DNA of 64,000 bases from Ianthella basta (taxonomy: Eukaryota > Porifera > Demospongiae > Verongiida > Ianthellidae), in NCBI GenBank assembly GCA_964019415.1, contig OZ025873.1, positions 4,006,776-4,070,775 of the forward strand. Direction: 5' to 3'. The position numbers were made by a program, and so were the translations under genes. Below, piece after piece: positions 50,571 to 59,925 of the stretch; the stretch's first letter is position 1, and each line of letters starts with the position of its first letter. A model generated the notes under the pieces. That model made no database searches. It had not been told where the DNA came from and was given only the letters and a program-made list of their open reading frames with translations.

Positions 50571-50857
50571 TCATTCCTGAGGATGATTCAACCCGGCCAG
50601 GATGATGCCATATTTACAGCCAGGATCTTAACCCAAGCTTGTCGCAGCCACCAACTGGTTGCCCAGCTGTCTGTCATGTGGAAAGCAAGATTTGGTCACA
50701 TGTAGCTGTTATTATGTATGTGCCAATTTATAGCTCCAATGCTAATGCTCATGAGTAACAACAACTATATTATGTGTTCATGACTCATGTAGGTTAAGTG
50801 CTACTTTGGACCACATTTTGTCCTAGTGCCTGTGTGGCATGATGCACTCTAATATCA

Positions 50858-50879
50858 TTAATTGATTGATTGATTGATA
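50858..50879. repeat. (ATTG)n / (TCAA)n tetranucleotide repeat between two convergent elements
   Basis: It is the tail of LINE-B copy 2 read on the plus strand and the first sequence after RLE copy 2 read on the minus strand. Confidence 0.9.
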
Positions 50880-51218
50880 GATATACACCTTGGGTAATCC
50901 GTGCAGGGATGGAGTAGGCCATTCCCTTCTGCTCATCCATTGGGACTGGGTCCTTGCAGTAAACCAGGGTATGGTGAAGGGTTATCGGTGTTCTAGTTCG
51001 TGGAGGAAGTGGAGGGCCTCAGGACCACAGACACCTGTGGTCTCTATGGCCACTGGAACAAAGTGGTGGCTTGCTTCCAGTTCAGCATACTTCATACATA
51101 CATTTCCTTTGCTCTGCATGAGCTGCTACAGCACCTGCTTCTCTGGTTGCCAGCGAGACGTGGGAGGGGCGAAGGTGTCAGGACAAGTTGCATCCCACAC
51201 CAGGACCCGGCCAGTCTT

Positions 51219-51824
51219 TCATGGCATGACTGTGGCTCCATCAGGTCTTTTGCTTTCTGACAGGCATATGCCACTTGGTTCCAGGTGAGAGGGCACCCCC
51301 GCAGATGTTAGTGGTTGCTTAACGATATTGTTGATGGCTGTGTGGCAGGGATGTCTGTCCTGGCTCCTACGGCAACTTAGCCCATGGAAGACCTGGTGAT
51401 CCACATATGTATGGCAGTGCTGGCACATTTGTGGGTAGCACAAAGAGACTCCTAGACAGAGACCCATGGCAACCCGGACCACCTCCTTGTCCATGCGCAG
51501 GCCCAAAGATAATATAGGGAGGGCCTGAAGCCATGCCCCAAACTCATTTGTACAAGCAGCAAGCAGGCGGGCCCATGTGGGTGCATCCGGAGCAGTTTCC
51601 TGGAGCTTCTTGTATGCCATTGTCACTTGGGGATAGTCCCAGGACCGCTGAAGGGATAAGGCTGGAGTGGATGGGGGGGGGGGGGGGGGGGGAGGGGGAG
51701 GATCGTCATGCCCACTGCTCCAGAGGGTGAGAGCAACTCTGTGAGAAGGACAGGGTGCCTCCCGTCCTTCTCTTTGTGCCTCCTCCTCCCTAATCGTGGC
51801 CCATAGGTGTCCTTCATTGTGCAC
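51219..51824 (-). pseudogene. RLE copy 2 coding remnant (CCHC knuckle and start of endonuclease)
   Basis: This is an open frame of 201 codons. A run of ten prolines comes from the 20-G tract (51,673-51,692 on the plus strand), an expanded homopolymer that is probably secondary. The knuckle is near residue 150, and KRPDG close to the frame's end. The endonuclease continues downstream in a second frame with LVWDATC and FVPVAIETTG, and carries stops. Confidence 0.72.
51673..51692 (+). repeat. Poly-G tract (20 G)
   Basis: Twenty consecutive G, then A and five more G. It lies inside the antisense coding remnant of RLE copy 2, where it reads as polyproline. Confidence 0.95.
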
Positions 51825-51829
51825 TAGAG

Positions 51830-52791
51830 AAGAATATGTAAAGACTATTCAAGTAAAGATATCCATAATGCTGTGTGACAGTCCCAATGGTAATCTGAAG
51901 CATTTCCATTTGCCCAGAGACTGAAATGTTTCGTAAAGATACTTCTTTATGCAAACAAGACTAATAATCATGATGTACTAATTATGCTTTTGCATAAATT
52001 ATGCGAGTCCATTAGTCCAGTCCATTAGTCTAGTCCAGTAATCCAGTCCAGCAAATACAGAAACACAGTCTGATGATTGCATATCTCACAACAGAGTCAG
52101 TTAAGGCCATAACACAATGACTCCAATCTGTCTGCCAACTACCTCATTATCATCATTATTTAATCCTCCAAAGGCCTTACTCACAGAATAGGTGCTCATT
52201 CTGCTTTATGTCCTAATAGACATTCACAACTTCATCATCCTCCCTGAGCTGCTTGTTGCATATAGGTGACTTCAGTTGGTGCACTGTCTCTTGGAACATG
52301 CCAGTGTCTTCTTCCTGCATGCTTTTGGTGATGTTACCACCAGAAGTTGGCATCAACAACAAGATATAAAGAAGGCTTTGTGCTATCCCTTACCATCGCT
52401 CTTTTGTGCTTGGAGCCTGACCACCTTGATGTGATACTCACTGAGCATTGGCCGATCTCTACCAAACAGGCATAGTTTCTGTCAAGGATGTGCCAAGGAG
52501 GCTTCTGTCAACTTTGCAATGTGGCAACCTGTTAACACCATGCCAATACGTTTATGACCAAAAAGTATAATTACACTATGATTGCATTGGTTGGTAGATT
52601 GGTTTTGTGATGAGCTCAAGGAGGGAGTTCACATCTACTTAAAGGCAGCATTGATCTGTATGCTAAGGCTAAGGTGTACCTCATTGCATTGGTTAACTAA
52701 TTAAATTCAGATTTTAACAGCTTATCAACAATGTGCAATGGAAATACTGACTCTAGTCCTAGCATGCACAAAGGTAGTGCATTTAATGTAC
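51830..52791. other. Intron sequence, nothing recognised
   Basis: No recognisable element or exon. There is a tandem of CCAGTCCATTAGTC-like words at 52,010-52,055. Short open stretches on the minus strand around 52,250-52,450 do not match anything I know. Confidence 0.35.
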
Positions 52792-53019
52792 CGTTTTTCA
52801 TTCCTCACTGTGATATGGAGAATGCGCCCAGGCAGATAAAGGTTCTCTGTATATGAAGCGGGGATAATCCTCTTGCCTGTAAGGTCATCAATGCTAACTC
52901 CTGGAAGCTGGGATATCTTGTCCTTATGGTTTGGTGGCAACTCGCCACCACTCCCATCATACCCATCTTCCATGAAAGGGTCACTAGCCATAAATGGGAC
53001 CATTGATGAGCGGCTAGTC
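52792..53019 (-). CDS. Diacylglycerol lipase, penultimate exon found
   Basis: The exon is 228 bp between a TTGCCAG acceptor and a GTACAT donor. It encodes 75 complete residues beginning TSRSSMVPFMASDPF and ending in YTENLYLPGRILHITVRNEK. LYLPGRILHI corresponds to the LYPPGRIIH segment of vertebrate DAGLs, just before the YxAxW block, and it precedes that block here too, one exon on. The first 55 residues are polar and probably a flexible loop, as in this place in DAGLs. The ending phase (2) fits the next exon. The first base completes a codon from an upstream exon I could not identify. Confidence 0.68.
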
Positions 53020-54640
53020 CTGGCAAAAGCACAGCATGGTAAAGGGCATCCAAGGAGCATGAATACACTTTCTATTAAAATCTGGTACTGCACAAAATCA
53101 GAGAGAAAATATGCAAAGTGCAGGTTTTCAGCTACTTAAATGACAATGGCAGTATGATGACAATTGAAATATAGTAATGCAGGGCTTTCTTTCTACAGAC
53201 AATTGATCTATCATTTTAGGATCTTCACATATCATGGCGTCACAGTATGGTACTGTACTGCTGATGCTGTGAAATGACTATGTATGGCTTTGCAGGTAAT
53301 GTGTATCTTAGATTCTGTCAACACCCATGGTAGGATTGAGCTTGAGGAGGCAGCCTTCACAAAACAAGTACCCATGCATATAGCACTTGTTCCTGCATTT
53401 CTAGATGACACCAGTGTAGCAATCAAAATGAATGGACTATGTAGACTATCATAAAAGTCTGTTTGCAGAAGTAATAATATCAATCTGAGTGGGCCCCATT
53501 GCTGCCTCAAGAGTTAATCCATTACCAACAACAGATGAGTATTCTCATTGCAAAAACGCATGCTGCAGATGACGGTAAATGATTTTTCTTATTGCGTGGA
53601 ATGGAGTTTCTTGTGGAGCCATAATAAGCAGCAGAAACAAATGATAACGTCCATTTAATATTAAGAAGCAGGAATTAAACAATACTTCAAGTATTGTACC
53701 TACTAAACATTAAACATACTGCCCTCACGGAAGGCTTGAAATCATACCTTTCCTTCTCCTTCCACAGGCACACACACCTTAAGTCTTCGAAAGACCTCCT
53801 GGAAGAGCCATATTGAACAAATTCTTCACAAGTGACAGATTCCTAATTCTGGAGCCACCTTAGTTGATTCACGAGCATAGAGGTTCCAAAGAGTGCTTCT
53901 ACGAGTGTGCTTTCTATACAAGTACAGTATATACCTTTGAATGCCAACAAAGCTCTATGAAGCACTAACGGGCTCAAATTAGTCTTTGCAGCAAAGTTCA
54001 TTTAACTTGATCTCTGTTGACAACAATTTATTGTTGCTAAAGCCTTCAAAATGGCATCTTTGAGGCCTTGAGTGTGGACATTTTATCTCCATGGATGTCG
54101 TCATTATGTGCCAGCACACAAACATTGAAATTCATGGATAATTGGTTAATAGTCACCATATGTACTCTTGGGGCAAAAATAAATAAGAATTTTCTCTAGG
54201 CCACAAAGAATTTGCAGATTCACGCTAGTTATGTACATACCACACATGTTGGACACAGAATCACACCACCACACTAGCCCATATTAACTAGTGTATAGAA
54301 AATTTCCTTTATAATAAAATGGAGCTATGAATGGTCAGCAGAAAGGGCATAGAGGCAAACAACAGGAACTCAACACTATGATAAAGAAAAAGCACTGTGG
54401 AGATCACTTGGCATTGGTTACAGACAGCAGTGCAGTGAACAGCAAGGGTAAGCATTAGCAGTGTAGCTTGTTGGTTTGCCATGGCATCAACTAAACAAGC
54501 TAACAAGTAACATGGCCACAGCAGACCTTGCAAGCTCAGCACTACTGATGCCGTAGTGCCTTTAGACGATGGAGCATTTAAAGCTTGCTACTACCTCACT
54601 GCAATTGCTGCATGCAGTTTATACAAGATGGACTAATATT
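53020..54640. other. DAGL intron region, weak exon candidate only
   Basis: A 51-bp stretch at 53,748-53,798 (minus) lies between a CTTCCAG acceptor and a GTATGA donor and is open, reading EVFRRLKVCVPVEGEGK in phase 0. Its end phase does not fit the exon at 53,019, so it is not accepted as an exon. Nothing else is recognised. Confidence 0.3.
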
Positions 54641-54648
54641 CTAATCTC

Positions 54649-54711
54649 AGACCAATATTTTCAGGGAAAAATGGCCCACCCGAGCCATTTTTTTCTGGAA
54701 TATTGGTCCGG
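54649..54711. repeat. Hairpin / foldback repeat
   Basis: AGACCAATATTTTCAGGGAA is mirrored by TTCTGGAATATTGGTCC with GCCATTTTT/AAAAATGGC inside, giving about 26-bp imperfect arms around a short loop. AGACCAAT occurs a third time just after it. Confidence 0.65.
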
Positions 54712-54844
54712 CAGACCAATGTTTTCGCCGAACTAAAATTTCCGTGACAGCGCCATGTCTAAATACCTTAAGGCAATGTGTCCTAACAAGACATGATCGT
54801 TACTATCCATAGACCTTTGGAATGACATAGGACTGGAAAGAAAG

Positions 54845-54921
54845 TGATGCCAGTGGGAATCAAACCAGGACATATGACTTTAGCCGCCAATGCTCTAGCC
54901 ACTGAGCTACGATGTCCTGCT
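54845..54921 (-). mobile_element. tRNA-derived SINE head or tRNA pseudogene
   Basis: On the minus strand GTAGCTCAGTGGCTAGAGC is a good RNA polymerase III A box with a pairing D stem (GCTC/GAGC), and GGTTTGATTCC, 27 bases on, is a B box. The acceptor and T stems do not pair properly and the anticodon arm is irregular, so it is not a functional tRNA. The sequence continues to about 54,745 with no clear tail. Confidence 0.55.
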
Positions 54922-55449
54922 AGAAACCACTCGCTCCCCAGCCCTCATAGACTATGCTGAACCAAAGGTGGAATCATTGCAATTTGGGGAGTGACTTAAG
55001 GCAGTTGGCACCTTTGCTGCTTCACTCCTTCAGACAAGATTAATGAAATATGATTATTCTGTGCCCACAGATGTTTACGGAGAGAGTCCAAAGAATGCTT
55101 CCAATCAGATAGATTGTTTTGATTGGTTAAACACTCATTTTAACAATAGGCAGGGAACCACCTAAAGGGCAGGTGTTTAGCTATTAGATATACAGTTTAT
55201 ATTGTGTCATACAAAAATTTCATAAGTATTATAGTATGTAGATGACATGAATGGTCCACATTCCTGCACATTATTATCGTGAACATTATAATTGATAATA
55301 TACCCATATCTGACGTTACATTATAATGGAATGCATCGGCAGAGCTCAATATTTGGTAAAGTTCTTCTCTGGGTGAATCTCAATAGGATGATAAAACAGA
55401 GAATGAGAGATGTAATGCATATATAACAGACGCACAGATTCAATATTGT

Positions 55450-55960
55450 AAGAACTAGCTGAATGCCCGCCCTTCGGGTGGGTTCCCAGCATATCGTTTG
55501 AAATTTGAGCTTTTAACCAATCAGAATCGTCCATGTAATTGGGAGTATTCCGTAGACTCGTTCCGTAAAACTCCGTACGTACAGAAGTTACTTATGTTAA
55601 TCCTTTTCGTTTAAAGGAGTCCAGTGGCGAAGGCACTAACCACCTTAGGTCACCCCCCGTATTGCCGTGATATACTCTTCCACGTTTGGCGAAGATTGGT
55701 GAAAAATTGAAGGAGGAGTTGGTGCACAACCAAACGCGATCTTTTCCCTATCTCTTAGATATGGCGGCGATCGTAAAAGTGGCAAGAACTCGGACGAAAA
55801 GACCTTAAACCAAATTTCGGCTTGGCGAGGTTACTCACAGTACGCCTCTTTGTAATCCTACCACGTTTCGTGAAGTTCAGTCCAGAATTGAAGGAGATTA
55901 TCCTGGACAACGAAAATGTGCGTTACGTTTATTATAATAAGATGGTTGCTAGACCTCCTT
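55450..55960. repeat. Possible dispersed repeat
   Basis: The stretch starts with CTAGCTGAATGCCCGCCC and a GCCCGCCCTTCGGGTGGG hairpin. It is richer in CpG than its surroundings. An ACCACGTTT/CCACGTTTGGCGAAG motif occurs twice (55,680 and 55,860), each followed by AATTGAAGGAG. This internal repetition and the base composition suggest a mobile repeat, but I cannot name the family. Confidence 0.35.
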
Positions 55961-56555
55961 TGATTCCAAGAAGTCTGTACCAATGCGCTGCTGACACATG
56001 ACCAGAAGCTGAAAGTAGTAAATTACGCAATCATCCATGGCACTGCTTCCAGAATCCATGCCATTCAGAAGGAAACACCTGTTGTGATGCTTACATGCAA
56101 CCAGGGTGTTAAATGTTTAGACCCTAGCTGAGTACTTATCTTCATAAATGACACATTTCTGCTTTCAGCTGTTTGCTGAATTCTTTCACATCACCTGTTA
56201 TAGGTAAGTGGCAATGCGAACTCCCAAAGATTCCGCAATTAACAAGCCAAACAGGCAAAATACTATTGGCATCTTATAGTATTGCATAATCTACCAAAAT
56301 GCTCTGTCAAGAACTTTTCTTACTCCTCCTTTCACAGGTGTTTCAATAAAAGTTTGCAACATATGGTAACTGTACAATGGTAGACACAACTATGACAAAT
56401 GGTGTTAGACAAAGAGAGTAAGTCACCAAATGGGGTGTTGGGACCAATTGTATGTGAATAGTGCACCAAACAGCCATGCCCAAACATAGCCCTCAGTGGT
56501 TAATGGCTTGCACATATGAATGCTCCAAGGAAACACACTAGGCATTCTATAAGTA

Positions 56556-56646
56556 CTAGTTATCACATGGCTGCGAGGGCATTCGCTAATTTATCACACG
56601 AGTGCGATAAATTAGCGAAACGCCCGAGGGGCCATGTGATAACTGG
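56556..56646. repeat. 90-bp near-perfect palindrome (MITE-like)
   Basis: The left arm TAGTTATCACATGGCTGCGA, then GGGCATTCGCTAATTTATC, is mirrored by GATAAATTAGCGAAACGCCC and GGCCATGTGATAACTG around a few-base loop at about 56,600. No clear target duplication is visible. Such fully palindromic units are typical of foldback MITEs. Confidence 0.8.
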
Positions 56647-56759
56647 CTTGTTACAGTTCGAACAGAAACGATTTGTGCTTGAATTCCCTTGCTGTCGAAT
56701 CAATTTACCGAACGAACTAGACTGTAATTACTATAGAAACCGAAGAACACGCGCCTCTT

Positions 56760-57429
56760 GACGAAGAAAGGTGAAGGACTAAGCATAGTGAGGGTAAAGG
56801 CTGTCAGCGGCCTCTCCTTCTGAATAAGGCGACGCGGTGTTTGAGTCGGCGCTATGGCAGATGATTTAAAGACCTGCTAACGGCGTACGAATAGCTTCCA
56901 TGCAGAGTGCAGACTGCATGGAATTGGAAGGTCTGTAGAGCTTGGAGAGTGGAGGGACCTTCTTTTACACTAGAATAACATTCAGAAAAACTCTAAATAT
57001 ATTGCATGCACAATTCCAAGTCTCTGCCATCAAACATGCATGTGCAGTGCTGTGCTAGGCATAAATAATTTCTGGGGATGACCATTTCTAAGTGTCATGC
57101 ACTCATCATTGAGGAGCCAAAGTTCGTGTGAAAGTTCACAAAGTGCTGATATCAAAGGGATTTTGCTAAAACAGCAGACAAAACGTTTACATAAGGCTAG
57201 AAAATGATTGGATATGTCAATAAGAGCCCCTTCAAAGCAGTGCGTTATAAACAAACAATGTGTTATACACTTCCAAATAAGGCAACTGTGCGTTATCCAG
57301 TGCATTTGCCAAAATAACGCACAGTTGTTTCCTTTGATGTATGGCTTCATCATGTAACAACATTGGTTATAATGCTATCAACTGCTGTGTCAAGAATATA
57401 ATAATCAGATTGTGTCTACCAACACAAAC
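56760..57429. other. DAGL intron region, nothing firm
   Basis: A minus-strand open stretch near 57,090-57,170, preceded by TTTTAG, encodes ELSHELWLLNDEC. It was considered as a DAGL exon, but phase and similarity do not support it. Confidence 0.3.
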
Positions 57430-57502
57430 CTTGGGCTTGTTGCATGAACGAATGGCATTCAGCATTTTCTCACCGACATCTTCTATTGCCTGCAGACTCA
57501 GC
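57430..57502 (-). CDS. Diacylglycerol lipase, upstream exon
   Basis: The exon is 73 bp between an ATATCAG acceptor and a GTTTGT donor. It encodes 24 full residues: LSLQAIEDVGEKMLN, then AIRSCNKPK. The vertebrate DAGLB segment that follows the lipase core reads RLS...LEDLKR.IL..V..CNKPK (from memory), so length, phase (an R codon split at the start) and the CNKPK end all agree. The next exon on should begin with the KILLHG.WYELFGG-type segment, which I could not find. The catalytic GHSLG motif and the transmembrane N terminus should lie at higher coordinates or beyond the window. Confidence 0.66.
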
Positions 57503-58004
57503 CTGATATGAGAAGACCAACAATTAACTTGTTGTAGAAGAGCAACATGGTATGGCAGCACAGCAACTACACAATTAAGTATAGGAAGTGCCCTACAGGT
57601 CATGCACAGCTGTTTACCATGCAGTTTAACCTGTGGACACTAAGCTACAGTGGTATAACAATAATGGTTATCAGGTAGCTTAGAAGCAGGGTACACCTTA
57701 CTGCAGCAAGACATCAGGGACTTTTAAGCAAGCATGCAAATACATATACGTGAACCAGGTACGTGGAAGACTTAACGTTTTCAAGGTTATAGCCCTACAT
57801 TAGTACAAGGTACCAAGGTAATCTGCTGACCACAGTAGAAAGGATGTCCAGCATCCTCAACAAGCAGACATTGCAGGTTGCAGCCTTTGTGGATTGCAAA
57901 GTACTATATTCTACTACAGCTATTCGTCACTATTCTTCTTCTTTGTAAATCTTTCTCAATTCCCAAGATCCTAATCATTGAATATAAGCTGGGGGATAGA
58001 GTAG
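57503..58004. other. No gene seen
   Basis: Nothing recognised on either strand. It is probably intronic or 5' to the visible part of DAGL. Confidence 0.3.
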
Positions 58005-58160
58005 CTATTATTTAATAGAGGCCGGGCTTGAATAGTGGCCATGTCAAAATTGATCCCAGATCTGGAAACCAACATAACACATCACTTCAACATCCTGGCT
58101 TGAATAGAGGCTGGGTCAAAAATATCTTAAAGAATAGAGGCCTGGGCCTCTATTCAGACG
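58005..58160. repeat. Small inverted-repeat element with AATAGAGGCC motifs
   Basis: TTTAATAGAGGCCGGGCTTG at the left is answered by GGCCTGGGCCTCTATTC at the right. A further TTGAATAGAGGC copy lies inside. The outer motifs are inverted relative to each other, giving about 20-bp terminal arms around a 115-bp interior. It codes for nothing. Confidence 0.6.
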
Positions 58161-58284
58161 CAAACCACATACAAAAAGGTGAGCACAAGCATCAGTGACA
58201 GTTAAAATTGGGACTAAACATGCTTGCAAATTTCAGCAAAGCTAGTCTAGTTAGCAAGTTAGTGGGTTGATATATGTAATAGCT

Positions 58285-58361
58285 AGGCATGAAATCACAG
58301 AGGAGTTGGAGGATACTGAAGATGTGGAGGATGATGTTGAAGAGGATGAAGATACATTAAA
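58285..58361 (+). CDS. Acidic exon of a multicopy (probably transposase-derived) family
   Basis: The stretch is open and very acidic (EITEELEDTEDVEDDVEEDE), ending TLK with a GTGAGT donor. The intron of 83 bp ends in TGTACAG. The codon split over the junction (AA + G) gives Lys and the reading continues SEYDSCVG. The left boundary is uncertain (a CTAG acceptor is possible). The strand is opposite to DAGL. Confidence 0.4.
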
Positions 58362-58444
58362 GTGAGTAATACTTAGTTTTTTTCCGATGGCATGTTATAC
58401 GTATGTATCCATCTCCCTTCCACGCACGCATATTATATGTACAG

Positions 58445-58817
58445 GTCTGAGTACGACAGTTGTGTTGGTACTGTGAAAGAAAAGAAGTTCATCGTATTCT
58501 ATTTAGCCTTAATACAACTCTTCATAGTCTGCTTGAAGTGTTTATCTCCATGTACTGTGGGTATCAGACAACAGGGTACCTACTAGTGATCAAACAGAGT
58601 TGCAATTCCTGTGGATTCCTCTGATCCTGGTACAGTCAACCATATGTTAGCGACAAAGGAACACCTGCTGGCAATATGTTGATTTCTGCATCCATCCTCT
58701 TCTCTGGAGTGTCACCAACAAACGTTCTCTATCTTGTGCAGTTTATGTTCATCCCAACCATCGCACTAAGCACTTTCTTTAGACACCAGTGTCAATTGGA
58801 AGTACCCATTGATTTAG
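58445..58817 (+). pseudogene. Conserved region of a multicopy metazoan family, probably DDE-transposase-derived, damaged
   Basis: It reads SEYDSCVGTVKEKKFIVFYL, then LFIVCLKCLSPC and GT, moves by one base to another frame with VIKQSCNSCGF, passes a stop, and continues SWYSQPYVSDKGTPAGNMLI, then LFSGVSPTNVL and STFFRHQ. Many sponge, cnidarian and lophotrochozoan proteins share the succession FIVF..CL..LF..C..C, then C..C, W.SQP, PAGN.LLSAAILFSG and TFFRHQ. They usually continue into a DDE-like domain; this is recollection, not a search result. A GTAAAC donor-like site ends the similarity. One frame change and one stop suggest a decayed copy. Confidence 0.5.
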
Positions 58818-59150
58818 GTAAACAGGATAAAACCCTTCATGCTCTATGATGCATGCAACCCCCCCCGGCACTACATCTAATTCCTGTAGCTTCTCATCCA
58901 CTCTTGGATTCTCCTTGCAGCAAAGATACTCGCGGGGTGTTGTCATCTGTTGACAATTCCCGCAAGTACACCTATAATTAGTACAAAATTCAAATGCTCA
59001 ATGCACATAACCAGAGAGAAACGACTCATAAGAAGAACAATCTCCACGCTTGATGCAATTACATACCAATTGGTGTTATTCAGCCTCCAAACTGGTCCCT
59101 CATTGTTCTCATTAGAGACATCGCTCGGAGATTCTTTCGCAGGCGCCGAG
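58818..59150. other. No gene confirmed
   Basis: A minus-strand open stretch ends at about 58,943 and reads back to the inverted repeat at 59,151-59,204. It is not recognised. Confidence 0.3.
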
Positions 59151-59204
59151 GCAGGGTTCACTTTGTTCACCGCAATTCATGCCCTATGACGTCATAAATT
59201 AGCC
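59151..59204. repeat. Left arm of an 830-bp inverted pair, with CRE palindrome
   Basis: GCAGGGTTCACTTTGTTCAC, a few variable bases, then ATGCCCTATGACGTCATAAA. The reverse complement recurs at 59,926-59,980 with few differences. TGACGTCA at 59,187-59,194 is a perfect CREB/ATF-type palindrome. Confidence 0.75.
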
Positions 59205-59345
59205 GCGTGCGTTGGAAGTCGCTACAGGCGGATAGTAGTACATGCATGTATGGATCCTTGGCCTCAACATAGGATGACTAAATGCATAGAGGAGACTAAA
59301 AATATAACCAGCCCTAACTCTAATCCTACTGCTAAAACCCAATCT

Positions 59346-59757
59346 TGCTAAGCACATTGGTCAAGCGTGCTAAGCGCATTGGCCGAGCGAGCTAACCCCA
59401 GTGGCCGAGCGAGCTAACCCCAGTGGCCGAGCAAGCTAACCACATTGGCCGAGTGAGCTATCCCCAGAGGCTGAGTGAGCTAACCCCGGTGGCTGAGCGA
59501 GGTAACTACATTGGCTGAGCGAGCTAACCACAGTGGCCGAGCGAGCTAACCCCAGTGGCCGAGCAAGCTAACCCCAGTGGCTGAGCAAGCTAACCACATT
59601 GGCCGAGTGAGCTAACCCCAGTGGCCGAGCGAGCTAACCCCGGTGGCTGAGCGAGGTAACTACATTGGCTGAGCGAGCTAACCCCAGAGGCCAAGCGAGC
59701 TAACCCCAGTGCCCGAGTGAGCTAACCACATTGGCCGAGCGAGCTAACCCCAGTGGG
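59346..59757 (+). repeat. 22-bp minisatellite, about 18-19 copies
   Basis: The unit is GTGGCCGAGCGAGCTAACCC plus CA, with variants CATTGG, CGGTGG, GAGTGAGC and GAGGTAACT. The variants recur in the same order 154 bp (7 units) apart (CACATTGGCC at 59,441 and 59,595), so part of the array arose by duplicating a 7-unit block. Confidence 0.93.
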
Positions 59758-59925
59758 GGCAAGCCAGATGAGCAGATTCTGAGCGGGCTACCAGCGAGGA
59801 CAGCCAAATGGATTTGGTTAACAATGACGCAGACAAACTCTAGGAGCCGGGACATCATTGCCCTGAAATGGAGCACGCTTTCACTGCTATATATACGGAT
59901 GACACTGGTGCAACTTCCGACCCGT

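Larger units (their letters stand above)
49640..50879 (+). mobile_element. LINE-B copy 2, 5'-truncated, antisense to DAGL
   Basis: The plus strand holds the post-RT end of the same LINE as 45,391-46,291, a 3' untranslated part of about 300 bp, the TGCC-TGTGT-GGCA stem-loop (50,827-50,839) and an (ATTG)n tail at 50,858-50,879. The tail differs from the (ATA)n tail of the other copy. The start near 49,640 is a truncation. Confidence 0.8.
50880..51824 (-). mobile_element. RLE retrotransposon copy 2, 3' part only, diverged subfamily
   Basis: The minus strand carries the knuckle-plus-endonuclease end of an RLE element related to the one at 42-45 kb. Shared features are ARLL..C, AWL, LGLRM, VRVAMGL, the knuckle C-x2-C-x9-H-x3-C ending in FHGLSC, EPSGI, KRPDGATVMP, then VLVWDATC and VPVAIETTG. 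There is a frame change near 51,218 and stops further on. It is 5'-truncated at about 51,830. It is clearly diverged from the first copy, so they are not recent duplicates. Confidence 0.8.
48765..52791 (-). other. DAGL last intron, containing LINE-B and RLE fragments
   Basis: The intron lies between the donor GTACAT (minus strand, at 52,791) and the acceptor CTCAG (48,765). It holds LINE-B copy 2 on the plus strand and RLE copy 2 on the minus strand. The parts 48,765-49,640 and 51,830-52,791 show nothing I recognise. Confidence 0.6.

Noticed and set aside
52150-52520. Minus-strand fragments of open text in the DAGL intron
   Set aside because: Frames break every 20-40 codons and no family was recognised.
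53748-53798. 51-bp exon candidate for DAGL
   Set aside because: Good splice borders, but its end phase does not fit the next exon and the residues do not resemble the expected DAGL segment.
57090-57180. Minus-strand ELSHELWLLNDEC stretch as the missing DAGL exon
   Set aside because: The phase that keeps it open does not follow the 57,430 exon, and similarity is weak.
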